The notes under the pieces were generated by a model. That model saw only the letters and a list, made by a program, of their open reading frames with translations. It did no database searches and had not been told where the DNA came from. Position numbers and translations under genes: made by a program. 64,000 bases of DNA from Bacteroidota bacterium (GTDB lineage Bacteria; Bacteroidota; Ignavibacteria; Palsa-1295). Shown piece after piece: positions 1 through 9,300 of this stretch. Numbering within the stretch: position 1 is the stretch's first letter; every line of letters begins with the position of its first letter. Where the stretch lies: positions 94,328-158,327 of the forward strand of contig JAUZNX010000008.1 of the NCBI GenBank assembly GCA_030706745.1. Reading direction: 5' to 3'.

Positions 1-2233
1 TAGAATCGGGAAAGACAATGCCCCATGGCATATTCAAATACCAATCATGGGAGCCGAGGTCCGTTGAATCGATGAACGTGCGATAGATACCATACCGGTT
101 TCCGATTGTACTGAACACTTCTGTGGAGAATGTGTCTGCATACGGTACAACAAAATTAAATGCCACAGTCCTGCCGAGCTCGTGGTTCCCATAACAGAAT
201 TGAATTGCTCCCTGGCTCCAGTGTTTGCCATAAATTGAAATATAGCTGTAACCGGAATTTTCGTTACCCTCAACCTGAGGCAACCCTTCGAATTCGTAGT
301 TAATAGTTCTTGTGACGAACAATGAGGAATCGGAAATTACTGAGGAGCCGGTCGAGCGTAGTAATTTCACAGAATGGCGACCTTGTGGAACCCAAGGGAG
401 ATGCGTAATCAGTCGCACAACGCCATCAGAATCCGCGACGACATGCGGAGTCTGTTTGAACACACTATCTCCGAGGAGAAGCGTAAGTTGTTCACCAGAC
501 TTAAAGCCATATGCCCGAAGCTGAATCGAATCAGATTCGCCAAACATGCGGCCCGCGCTATCCTGAATGTACAATAATTTTGGAAGACTCAGGACTGTGA
601 TTCGCTCTGGCTTAAGTATTCCATTGACGGCAAGTGTGTGGTCACCAATCGTCCACGACGCTGGGACCACTAGCTTGAATGCAATCCTCCCATCGGATTC
701 TGCTTTGCCTTGATAAATCGTATCCGAATCGAGAACCGCCGCGATGCTCGTGTCCGGCGCAAACCCCGATCCAGTGATAGTCCAGATATTGCCGGCTGTG
801 ATCGTGTCAGAGGATGGATAAAAGGGCGTCCATTGCTGGTAGTAAAATCCAACAGTTCGGTAGGTAGTGGTAAAATCATCGTAAAATCCATGGCCGAAAT
901 CGACATCAATCGAACGCGAAAAGTTATACGGCGCATTAACGTGAAATCGGTAAACAGTGGTTGGCCATTGGGGGCAGCCTCGAAATGGCAGGGAAAACGG
1001 AACCATCGACAAGAGTGTATCCATTGGCGTGAAGAAATACCATCCTGAATTGCTATAGTCCTCGATTCCATCATAGTGCGTCGAGATCCCCGGAAAATCA
1101 TAGGGGAGGGAGTCTACCACAACGTAAGCATCGCCCTCTAAATACGAAGGCCACGCGTGAGGATAGGGGACATCGAGCAGTGCTCCAACGAACCGCCCTT
1201 TACCTTTAGCGTGGAGGACTGGTTGCATTATGTGATATGCAATTTCTGGGGTAACATGAAACTGCGCGCCCAAATATCCCCACGATGAGCACCATGCAGT
1301 ATCCTGATGGGTTATAGCTCCACTAAGATCGATAGGGTTCTCGCTGAGATTTACAACCGCAATGCGGGCGTTCACCTTAAAAGGCATTGGGAAGGTAAGA
1401 TTGTAGCTTCCAGCCGCAGTATCGACCGAGATGAACATCGAATGAATGTCCTTTCCACCGGAGGAGACGCCGAACAGATCTGAGAGAAGCATTGACACAC
1501 TAGAACTCGGTGAATAATCCCAATAGATATTTATCCAGAGATGATCAAGTAATGTTGCCTTAGCCGCTGGGACTGACAAATGAATCTGCTCGAGATATGC
1601 TGGTCCTGAGAGATTCACAACAACTGCGGTATCGCCTGGGGACACATGGAGATTGAAATTCGTCGGGCTTATCCTTTTGTACCGGTTAGAACTTCCGTAT
1701 TTTGCAGTTGCAGTCAAATGATCCGCTGCCAGTTCGGGGCTTCCTAGGCGTGGTAATGCTGTCCTCGAAGTATCGACATGCTGCCAGATGGCACAACTCC
1801 AATGCCATTCCCCGTGGTGAGTCCATCGAAAATTTCGACGAAAGGGAATTTGCACTTCGCAGACCTCCGCGCCGGAAGAAGCAGTATCGAAAGGCGCTGA
1901 AATGAGCCCATGTGGTAGGGTAAAAAAATCTCTGACCGAGCCATGGACGAGCAACGAGTCATCGACCCATAGTTCCATGGTGTCTGTGTTGGGATCTGCC
2001 CCGTTGCTGTATACTGCCCACAGACTACGAATGATCCCCGACCCGGTATCGGAAGCTTCGAGCGTGTCGGTGCCGGTCTTGAAAGCTACCAGATTACTTC
2101 CGCTGTCCGCCCCACCGAGATCAGCGATCGCAAGCGGGTCGTTGATGCGACGATAAGGATCCAACGTTTGTGCTGAGGCTTGGTACCCTAACGCGAGAAG
2201 ACCAATAACGAGAAGACAGCAGCGAAGAATCAT
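1..2233 (-). CDS. Secreted DUF2961 / GH172-like protein, 3' end outside window
   Basis: The minus frame stays open from an ATG at 2233 to the left edge (744 codons), so the stop lies outside the window. Residues 1-22 form a Sec signal peptide ending QASAQ. Signatures of DUF2961, the fold of glycoside hydrolase family 172, follow: GSGIIRSLW near residue 60, YWDYSPSSSVSMLLSDLFG near 235-255, a GRFVGALLDVPYP stretch and LEGDAYVVVD near 350-370, and IEDYSNSGWYF near 390. About 270 further residues look like beta-sandwich repeats. Family members act on fructosides or arabinans; the substrate here is unknown. A T9SS tail might lie beyond the edge but is not visible. The N-terminal assignment is good, the enzymatic role inferred. 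Confidence 0.8.
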   Translation of the reverse strand, partial: MILRCCLLVIGLLALGYQASAQTLDPYRRINDPLAIADLGGADSGSNLVAFKTGTDTLEASDTGSGIIRSLWAVYSNGADPNTDTMELWVDDSLLVHGSVRDFFTLPHGLISAPFDTASSGAEVCEVQIPFRRNFRWTHHGEWHWSCAIWQHVDTSRTALPRLGSPELAADHLTATAKYGSSNRYKRISPTNFNLHVSPGDTAVVVNLSGPAYLEQIHLSVPAAKATLLDHLWINIYWDYSPSSSVSMLLSDLFGVSSGGKDIHSMFISVDTAAGSYNLTFPMPFKVNARIAVVNLSENPIDLSGAITHQDTAWCSSWGYLGAQFHVTPEIAYHIMQPVLHAKGKGRFVGALLDVPYPHAWPSYLEGDAYVVVDSLPYDFPGISTHYDGIEDYSNSGWYFFTPMDTLLSMVPFSLPFRGCPQWPTTVYRFHVNAPYNFSRSIDVDFGHGFYDDFTTTYRTVGFYYQQWTPFYPSSDTITAGNIWTITGSGFAPDTSIAAVLDSDTIYQGKAESDGRIAFKLVVPASWTIGDHTLAVNGILKPERITVLSLPKLLYIQDSAGRMFGESDSIQLRAYGFKSGEQLTLLLGDSVFKQTPHVVADSDGVVRLITHLPWVPQGRHSVKLLRSTGSSVISDSSLFVTRTINYEFEGLPQVEGNENSGYSYISIYGKHWSQGAIQFCYGNHELGRTVAFNFVVPYADTFSTEVFSTIGNRYGIYRTFIDSTDLGSHDWYLNMPWGIVFPDS

Positions 2234-2312
2234 GTGTGCTTTCAGCAAAATGCAAAAATACGAAGGATAGCCATACTGCCTCAAGGCATAAATTACTGAC
2301 CATTCCGGGCCT

Positions 2313-3074
2313 TCAACCCTTCTTCAAAAACCTCGCAATACCCTTGCGGGTGTCCTCGGTCCCACGGGCCAGCGCATTCATCGAGGCCGCATATTCCAGG
2401 CCAGCCTCGAGACTCATACCATGCTGCGCGGCGAGGAGGGACTTGGTGAGCGCAATAGCACTTGGGGAGTTCTTCGCGACTTGCAGCGCATACTCTTGCA
2501 CGGACGCCTCGAGTGTGGCACAGGGCACCACATATTGCGCGAGTCCCAAAGAATACGCATCTTCGGCGGTAATACGTCGCGCTGATAGCAGAAGTTCACG
2601 CGCGTGTTGCTCGCCAATCTTACGGACCAAAAACACCGAGACGAGCGCCGGAATGAAGCCAATGGCCGTTTCTGTGTAGCCAAATTGTGAATCATCAGCC
2701 GCGAAGATTACATCGCAGACCGTGGCCAGTCCGCAACCGCCGGCAAGAGCCGCGCCATGGACTTGCGCGATGGTGAACTTTGGGAAGGTGTATATCTTCC
2801 ACAGGAGGTCGCGCAACGCACGCGAGTCCGCGAGATTCTCCTCCGGGCCATTATCGGCAATCTTCTGGAGATACGCGAGATCAGCTCCGGCGCTGAAGGT
2901 ATTGCCTTGACCTGTCAAGATCACGACGCGGACGTCCGGGTCGCTGGCAAGTTCGTCGAACGCCTGCGACAGCTCGCGCATAAGCTCCGGCGAGAGCGCA
3001 TTGCGCTTCGTCTCACGTGTCATGGTGATGGTGGCGAGGGGATGGCTCCGGGTAATTGTGAGTAGTTCAGACAT
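2313..3074 (-). CDS. Enoyl-CoA hydratase/isomerase family protein
   Basis: This 253-residue crotonase-fold protein has the usual family length. The two oxyanion-hole segments are NTFSAGADL (residues 58-66) and HGAALAGGCGL (106-116). A glutamate (about E135, in GYTETAIGF) sits where the first catalytic Glu of hydratases lies. The following GFIPALVSVF replaces the classical GAGGTQRL and resembles methylglutaconyl-CoA hydratase-like members of Bacteroidota. It probably hydrates or isomerises an enoyl-CoA in fatty- or amino-acid breakdown. No pathway genes are adjacent, so the substrate cannot be assigned. Confidence 0.88.
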   Translation of the reverse strand: MSELLTITRSHPLATITMTRETKRNALSPELMRELSQAFDELASDPDVRVVILTGQGNTFSAGADLAYLQKIADNGPEENLADSRALRDLLWKIYTFPKFTIAQVHGAALAGGCGLATVCDVIFAADDSQFGYTETAIGFIPALVSVFLVRKIGEQHARELLLSARRITAEDAYSLGLAQYVVPCATLEASVQEYALQVAKNSPSAIALTKSLLAAQHGMSLEAGLEYAASMNALARGTEDTRKGIARFLKKG

Positions 3075-3101
3075 GATGGGTATCAGACGTGCCCGAAGTT
3101 A

Positions 3102-3674
3102 TTAGAGTTCTCGATACCACAAGAACTGAATCTCATCAGGCAATGTGGGATATGCCCCAGGGTGAACAGAGCGAAGTCTGCAGCCCATCCGCTGGTAGAA
3201 ATTGCATGCAGCGACGTTGATGTCTTGCGTCTCTACTTTAATCTCGCGGCAGCCGTGAGTGAGCGACCAGTTCAGCGCTTCGACAAAGAGAGTCGAGCCA
3301 ACCCCACGGCGTCGGTAGCCCGGATCGACGCGAATATCCCACATCACAGAGAGGTCGGAGCGTCCTTCGAGCATGTCAACTCCGATAGTGTCGAAGGCGA
3401 TAATGGCGCCGCCAACTCGCTTCGCTCCATCGGATGCAGAAATCATGACCCAATTTGAAAGATCGAATCGAGAAGCCCAATCGCGGGGATCTTCGTCGTT
3501 ATCATAGTCCTTCAAATAGGGTTGCGCTATGGGCTGTTCGACCAACACCCAACTCGGTGTCTCGCCGGAAGTCGGCCGGGGAATGTACCTAGACTCGACT
3601 CGGAAGGCCATCGGGACTAAGCAATACTCCTCTATACTCTTGGCGGTTGCGGCCTGCGTTTGGACGACAATCAT
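3102..3674 (-). CDS. GNAT family N-acetyltransferase
   Basis: This 190-residue protein carries acetyl-CoA binding motif A, VDPGYRRRGVGSTLF (about residues 116-130), then a strand with KVETQDINVAACNFYQRMGC. This resembles the streptothricin-acetyltransferase-like branch of the GNAT fold. It transfers an acetyl group from acetyl-CoA to an amine; the acceptor is unknown. The start follows a short 48-residue ORF by 9 bases with a weak GGAAA ribosome site, so it is probably the last gene of the ispG run. The antibiotic-resistance link is only by fold similarity. Confidence 0.85.
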   Translation of the reverse strand: MIVVQTQAATAKSIEEYCLVPMAFRVESRYIPRPTSGETPSWVLVEQPIAQPYLKDYDNDEDPRDWASRFDLSNWVMISASDGAKRVGGAIIAFDTIGVDMLEGRSDLSVMWDIRVDPGYRRRGVGSTLFVEALNWSLTHGCREIKVETQDINVAACNFYQRMGCRLRSVHPGAYPTLPDEIQFLWYREL

Positions 3675-3683
3675 TGTTTCCGA

Positions 3684-3830
3684 TCAATCGCCGCCGTGCG
3701 CGATGAAGTTGATCTCGATTGCAGCAAAGACAGCGAACGCAACACTGATCCAGATCAGCCGTCCACGTTTGGAGGGCAACAGTTGAGTGACTACCGACCC
3801 GATCAGCGCGCCGAGCGTGATCTTGAACAT
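3684..3830 (-). CDS. Small putative membrane protein (48 aa)
   Basis: An ATG one base after the ispG stop (TGA-T-ATG) opens a 48-codon frame ending at TGA 3684-3686. The peptide has two hydrophobic stretches separated by LPSKRGR: ITLGALIGSVVTQLL (residues 4-18) and LIWISVAFAVFAAIEINFI (about 25-43). That is the layout of a tiny two-helix membrane protein. The tight spacing to ispG upstream and the GNAT gene downstream suggests one transcript and coupled translation. I do not recognise a family. Support is context and composition only. Confidence 0.55.
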   Translation of the reverse strand: MFKITLGALIGSVVTQLLPSKRGRLIWISVAFAVFAAIEINFIAHGGD

Positions 3831-3831
3831 A

Positions 3832-4944
3832 TCATCCCGCGAAGTTCGTCACTTCCTCGATCAGTGTGGCGACAATATCTTCTTCCTTGATGCGGCGAAT
3901 CATCACGCCCTTGCGGTAGAGAATGCCGACACCCTTGCCGGCGGCAATACCGATGTCCGCTTCCGAGGCTTCGCCGGGACCGTTCACGACGCATCCCAGC
4001 AGCGCGACCTTCACCGGCTTCTTGATGTGCGCGACCGCCGCCTCCAACTCGCGTGTTACTTTGAACAAATCGATCTCCAGACGCCCGCAGGTGGGGCAGG
4101 CGATGATCTCGACATTGCGCGAGGCAAGGCCAAGCGTGCGAAGAATTTCTTTTCCAGTCTCGATTTCCTTCTCCGGTTCGTCGGTAAGCGAAACGCGGAT
4201 CGTATCGCCGATCCCCTCGGCGAGCATCGTGCCGATACCCACGGCAGACTTGATCGATCCCACGCGAGTCGTGCCCGCTTCAGTCACGCCAAGATGCAGC
4301 GGGTAATCGGTGCGCGCCGCAACTAACCGATACGCCTCGATCATGAGCCGCACATCCGTGGATTTTACACTGATGATGACATCCTGGAAGTCAAAGTCCT
4401 CGCAAATCTTTACATGCCGCATGGCTGACTCGTAGAGCGCCTCGGCAGTTGGGTACCCATGCTTATCGAGAATGTCTTTTTCGAGCGAGCCCGAGTTCAC
4501 GCCGATCCGAATCGGAATGCGCTTCTCTTTGGCTTTGCCCAAAACCTCGTGGATGCGTTCGATCTTGCCGATGTTGCCCGGATTCAGCCGCACCTTTGCG
4601 ACATTGCCTTCGATCGCTTTGAGCGCAAAGACGTGGTTGAAATGGATGTCGGCAACCACGGGAATATTCGATTGCCGGACGATCTCGCCGATCGCTTCAG
4701 CGGCTTCCCAATCGTTAACCGTGACGCGTGCAATGTCGCAGCCGGCTTCCTCCATACGTTTGATCTGGGCGACCGTCGCATCAATATCGCCGGTCTTGGT
4801 CTTCGTCATAGACTGCACCGAAATGGGTGCGCCATCGCCAACCGGGATCGAGCCGATCATCACGAGGCGAGACTTTCGGCGTGCCTGATGTGGGTCTTCG
4901 GAGTGCCCGTTCCGTTGCGAAACAATGGGAAGGATATCTTCCAT
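3832..4944 (-). CDS. ispG: 4-hydroxy-3-methylbut-2-enyl diphosphate synthase (IspG/GcpE)
   Basis: This 370-residue protein is the penultimate enzyme of the MEP isoprenoid pathway, converting MEcPP to HMBPP with a [4Fe-4S] cluster. The N-terminal TIM-barrel part has SIPVGDGAPISVQSMTKT and RMEEAGCDIARVTV. The C-terminal cluster-binding part has ACPTCGR and GCVVNGPGEA, which supply the conserved cysteines. Its length fits the compact bacterial form without the plant-type insertion. It lies 31 bases downstream of the rhomboid gene and overlaps nothing. This is a confident family assignment. Confidence 0.96.
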   Translation of the reverse strand: MEDILPIVSQRNGHSEDPHQARRKSRLVMIGSIPVGDGAPISVQSMTKTKTGDIDATVAQIKRMEEAGCDIARVTVNDWEAAEAIGEIVRQSNIPVVADIHFNHVFALKAIEGNVAKVRLNPGNIGKIERIHEVLGKAKEKRIPIRIGVNSGSLEKDILDKHGYPTAEALYESAMRHVKICEDFDFQDVIISVKSTDVRLMIEAYRLVAARTDYPLHLGVTEAGTTRVGSIKSAVGIGTMLAEGIGDTIRVSLTDEPEKEIETGKEILRTLGLASRNVEIIACPTCGRLEIDLFKVTRELEAAVAHIKKPVKVALLGCVVNGPGEASEADIGIAAGKGVGILYRKGVMIRRIKEEDIVATLIEEVTNFAG

Positions 4945-4975
4945 GCTGTATAAGTTGAACTCGTACTTTTGTCTT

Positions 4976-5971
4976 CTATTTCCGCTCTTCCATTCTTCGC
5001 GATGCTTCGAAGAGGATGTCGCGCTCCTCGGTCGTTAGATTCTGGTAACCGGTGGCAGCGATCTTGTCGAGAATGCGGTCGATCTCTTCTTGGGTGATCG
5101 TCCGCGCTTTCTTGACGTCTGCTTGCGTCGTGGTCGTATCTGCCGGGTGGCCATTGATATCGCGATACTCCGCATCGACGGCGGTCCCTTGCGTGCGAGC
5201 CCGTGGCCGGCCAAAAAAGCCGGTGCCACTCCGTGGAGCACTCGGCTGCGCACCTTGCCATGCACTGGTGCCTTGTGGGGATTGCCTCCGCATCCGGAGC
5301 AAATGTCCGCCAGTTGTGATCAGAATGTAAACAATGCCGGTCACCGCACCACCTAAATGCGCCAGATGACTAATGTTATCTCCTCCGTTATAGGTCATGT
5401 AGAGTTCGAGCGCCATATAGCCGGCAACAAAGAACTTCGCAGGAATGCCGATGAAAAACAGCGGGAAGAAATAAATTGGACGGTTTGGAAACATGAGGCC
5501 GAAGGCGACAAGCACGCCGAAGATCGCACCCGATGCGCCAATCAACGGTCCCCCCTCGGCGCCGAAGAAACCCGAGAGCATCAGATGCGAAGCCGCACCG
5601 CCCAAACCGCAGATCAAATAGTAGGTGATGAATTTCTTCGTGCCCCAGGCATTCTCGACTTCAACCCCGAACATCCAGAGGGCCAGCATGTTGAACAGGA
5701 TGTGCGTGAACCCCTCATGCAAAAACATGTAGCTGACGAGCTGCCAGGGATAGAAGAAATGCGAATCCGGCGGCCACAGAGCCAGATATTGCAGAATGAA
5801 GGACGAGAGGGACTCATGCCCTGCCATGTGGAATGCTCCGAAGAGCATTTGAAATAGGAATACTCCGCCATTGGCAATCAGAAGGAATTTGATTGCCGGT
5901 GGGAAGAACGAAAAGCCGCCAAAGCCTCTCGGCATTTGCGGTCGCTGCTGCTGTTGCGGTGTCCAAGCCAT
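4976..5971 (-). CDS. Rhomboid family intramembrane serine protease
   Basis: This 331-residue protein has about six membrane segments within residues 25-220. The catalytic Ser is in GASGAIFG (S147) and the catalytic His in SHLAHLGG (H205). The upstream HEGFTHILFN (85-94) gives the conserved His/Asn pair of the oxyanion site. It cleaves transmembrane substrates within the inner membrane. Residues 221-331 form a charged soluble tail ending in EERDILFEASRRMEERK, common in Bacteroidota rhomboids. It is the first gene of the run with ispG. The substrate is unknown. Confidence 0.93.
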   Translation of the reverse strand: MAWTPQQQQRPQMPRGFGGFSFFPPAIKFLLIANGGVFLFQMLFGAFHMAGHESLSSFILQYLALWPPDSHFFYPWQLVSYMFLHEGFTHILFNMLALWMFGVEVENAWGTKKFITYYLICGLGGAASHLMLSGFFGAEGGPLIGASGAIFGVLVAFGLMFPNRPIYFFPLFFIGIPAKFFVAGYMALELYMTYNGGDNISHLAHLGGAVTGIVYILITTGGHLLRMRRQSPQGTSAWQGAQPSAPRSGTGFFGRPRARTQGTAVDAEYRDINGHPADTTTTQADVKKARTITQEEIDRILDKIAATGYQNLTTEERDILFEASRRMEERK

Positions 5972-6049
5972 TAACTACGCATTCCTATCTGTTCCAACGG
6001 AGCGTCGGCGCTCGAGCCGGGTCACTCGAGCGGGTGGGCGCTCCACATT

Positions 6050-6283
6050 TCATCCAACACGGCTTTCGCCAGATTCGCGCCTCATTCGCATTGCAGCGCG
6101 ATAGAGCTTTACGAATGGCACTTCGGGTGTTTCAGAGAGCACTCTTTTCCTAATGAGTTCGACTTCACTTAGGACAAGACGATCATCTACCGCAAATGTT
6201 GCTTTGTCAACCTCCAGCCGAGCCGGGTGGGTGAGTCTGGGTTCACTCAATTCGTCATGACTTTCGGCAATGGGGAAGAGCAC
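6050..6283 (-). CDS. Possible small protein of unknown function (low confidence)
   Basis: A GTG at 6283 opens a 77-codon frame that ends 79 bases before the rhomboid start. The peptide is charged and globular-looking, with segments VDDRLVLSEVELIRKR and VPFVKLYRAAMRMRRE. A longer TTG start would fall inside the preceding terminator and is unlikely. I see no clear ribosome site, signal peptide or known family. It could be chance coding. Confidence 0.28.
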   Translation of the reverse strand: MLFPIAESHDELSEPRLTHPARLEVDKATFAVDDRLVLSEVELIRKRVLSETPEVPFVKLYRAAMRMRRESGESRVG

Positions 6284-6291
6284 AGAAACTA

Positions 6292-6327
6292 AAGACCCTT
6301 GCAACCGCTTCGCGGCGCAAGGGTCTT
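6292..6327 (-). terminator. Rho-independent terminator of the 1383-aa T9SS gene
   Basis: An inverted repeat AAGACCCTTGC / GCAAGGGTCTT encloses an inner CCGC-TTC-GCGG stem and lies about 45 bases after the stop of the large minus-strand gene. The following T-run is short, so termination strength is uncertain. Confidence 0.7.
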
Positions 6328-6371
6328 CAGCTTCTGTTTCGTTACCTCTAAAGTGTTAGGATCTGTTTTCG

Positions 6372-9300
6372 CTACCGCTGCAACACAAACTCTCTCGTCC
6401 TCACGGTCTGACCATCTGTCAGACGGCAGAAGTAGGTACCGGAAGGCAGATCGCTCGCTGAAAGTGTGGCATCGTACGATCCAGGCTGCACGGCGACCTT
6501 ATCGGCAATGCGGCGCACTTCATTGCCCATCACATCGAAGATGGAAATCGAAATGACAGCCGGAGCCGCGACCGAATAGCCAATTTTCGCGAAGTCATGC
6601 GCAGGATTCGGTCGGATGTCCCGAATAATAGGCGGAATTGTGCCATTCGTGAGCATGTATTGGATCGACTTCGTCCCGCAAACCGGATCGAGCTGGAATG
6701 TCGCGCCAATCGTGGTATCGGCTGCATAGCACAATGGCGTTGAGTCTTTATCGAGCCAGACGGCATTGGCCAGCCCGATTGCTGTCGTATCGCTCTTGCT
6801 CACCATGACCCGAAGGTTCAGCGTGGCCAGTGTGGTCTGCCCACCGAGCGGCGAGCTCGAAAGCAGAGTGAAGGTCCGCGTTTCCATGTCGGTGGCCGGA
6901 TTATAAACCGGATTGGATGCGACAACCGGCGGCGTGACCGATATATACTGGAACAGATCGCGCTTCCAGCTCACATCGACACGGTAGCCATAGGCCCCCT
7001 GGGTGCCATTATCCGGAGTATTGAAGTCGATCGCGTTATCGATGACTATTGGGACCGCAAGCGTATGATCAGGGAGCGCCTGATAGGCGGCTGGCGTCGA
7101 GGCCATCGCGCCAATGGCGAATGTGCGCCGGACTCCGACGCCAGTGCCCTGCAATAGCACGGTTTCCGTCCAAAGGCTGTCGGTCCCATCGACCTTTTTA
7201 CCTTTAAGGTTCAAGGTCAATGCTGCCTGCCGGACGCCATGAGCCATCGGTGTGAAGCGGATGGGGATATAAAGGGTATCGTGCGGATTCACATTCGCGG
7301 AATTGAATCCACCCGGTATTCCGAAATCCCCCGGATTCTTCCAGTCACTCGTCGCGTCAATCGTGGCAGAGAGTACTGTGATCGTGTCCAAGCTTCCGGT
7401 ATTGACAAAGAAGGCAGTCTGCTGGTTCGTCCCGCAGGGCCCGCCGGCCACAGCGACGTAGGTCTTTGGATGTGTCGTCCCATTTGAAGTGTCGCCAACG
7501 TTATAGAACTTGGCAACAAGCGCGAGGGAGGAGTTTTCACATCCACTCGTGCCCTGGACCTGCGCGGTATACGTGCGCGTCTCGGAACCCGTAGCTGTGA
7601 TGGTCACGATTTGCTGCGCGCCGGGAGCAATGGTATATGGTGGCAATGGCAACAAGGTAAAAGCGCCAGCATCTGCTCCGGAAACATTGTAGGAGCCGAT
7701 GGTGAGTGGTGCATTGCCCGAGTTGGTGATCGTGAAGCTGCTGGTGGTGCTGTGGCCAATTCGTCCGTAGCCGAGATCGATCGAGCTCGGCGCAAACGCG
7801 ATGCGCGGCGTCACCAATTGCGCCGTGATTGCAAGTGTAGGTTGCGGACTTGGCGCTGCTGCGTATGCTACGACCGTCGCGTGTCGCGGTGTAAAATCGT
7901 ATCCATTCAGGAGCGAATGGAATTGAATCTCTAGCGGCACCTCATTCTCATTCCCCATTCCCGGATCAAGAACGAACGGGAATGACTTCGTAGGAACAGT
8001 CAGTGTAAAGTACTTCGCATCTGGGCCCGCCAGTCCAATGGAATCGATGACCTGACCCTTTGCGAAATTGTTATACAACGTGTCCCGTAGCAGTGTATCA
8101 GTACAGCCGATGCTAAAGGTCTTGTCGTACGATGTCAGTTTGGCGCCGGCCGGCAGTGCGAGCCCCGTCAGCAGTGAGGTATCCTTGATGGAATGTTGGA
8201 ATTTTGCGGTATTGAGATTTGCAAAGATCACGTGGCCGGAGAACGTCCCCCATGATTTCGGATGGAAGCAATACAGGACGTCCACGCTTTGGCCGGGCGG
8301 AATGACGATCGGAAACTTCTGATTTGGATCGATCGAGAAATTCGGATCGGTCACTAAATCCTGGCTCGTGATTGTGAGCGTCGCCTTGCCGGGGTTGCGA
8401 AGCGTAAGCTGTTTGCAGAGGGTCTGGCCACTATCGACCTCGCCGAAATTGACATCGCTGGCATAAATCAGCGGTGTAATTCCCGTGCCCTTCAGAAGAT
8501 ACTGATATGTGGCACATTGGGAGAGAAGGCGTAACGTATCGGTCGAAACGACGCCGGTATCGACTGCTTGAAAACAGAGCGAGAGCGTTGTTGTCGCGGC
8601 CGCATGGACCGGCGATAGTCTCCTCGGACTAACGGTGAAATTGCCGCCCTGCGCGATTCCATCGATCGAATCGGACTCCGCCATGAAATCACCGGCCGCA
8701 AGGTTCGTAAGGGTCAGCGTCATGCAGCTATCGGTTCCAACCGGGATGGCACCAAAGTCATACGTTGGGGCCGGCGTGACCGAAATCTTCGGTGCGTAGT
8801 AGTGGTATTGGTAAACCGTGTCGTTGCCTGCGCGATCGACGGTAAAGATTGCGGCGTATGCATCCTGCGTCGGATCCACCACGGAGAGCTTTGCTACGGT
8901 CGTGCTATCGCCAACGATGAAACCGGGATCGGGCGTCAGCGAATAATTATACGAGGGCGTGTCCCAGCGGGCATCACCGGCATCGGTGATGAGCGCGATA
9001 TACGCAAGGCGGGTATCATCGAACGAGAATCCGTTTGTAATTCTCCTCGGTTCGAAGAAACGGAGCGTGTAGGTCCCGCACGTGCTATCGAGTATCTTCA
9101 CAAGCGGCGGAAGTGTATCGGGCGAAATGATATTCTGGGCCATACCGGTCGGCCAGCCATAACCCTCATAGAGTGAGAAGCCATATTGGTATGCGCCAAA
9201 TGGTACCGGTCCTTTGGCAACGTAATCGACGTTCGAGCCTCCAAGCAGGAGGACGCGATACCCACCCATGACCGGGTTTGTGTTGGGGAATTGCGCGTGA

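Larger units (their letters stand above)
5972..6371. other. Intergenic stretch upstream of the rhomboid gene
   Basis: This 400-base gap between two minus-strand genes holds a terminator for the large T9SS gene (6292-6327) and a weak short reading frame (6050-6283). Near 6010-6040 two copies of CTCGAG flank GCCGGGTCA. I see no convincing promoter box for the rhomboid-ispG run, although it should lie here. Confidence 0.5.

Noticed and set aside
710..1048. Plus-strand frames at 0.3-2.2 kb as genes
   Set aside because: They lie opposite a continuous 744-codon minus-strand frame with DUF2961 motifs.
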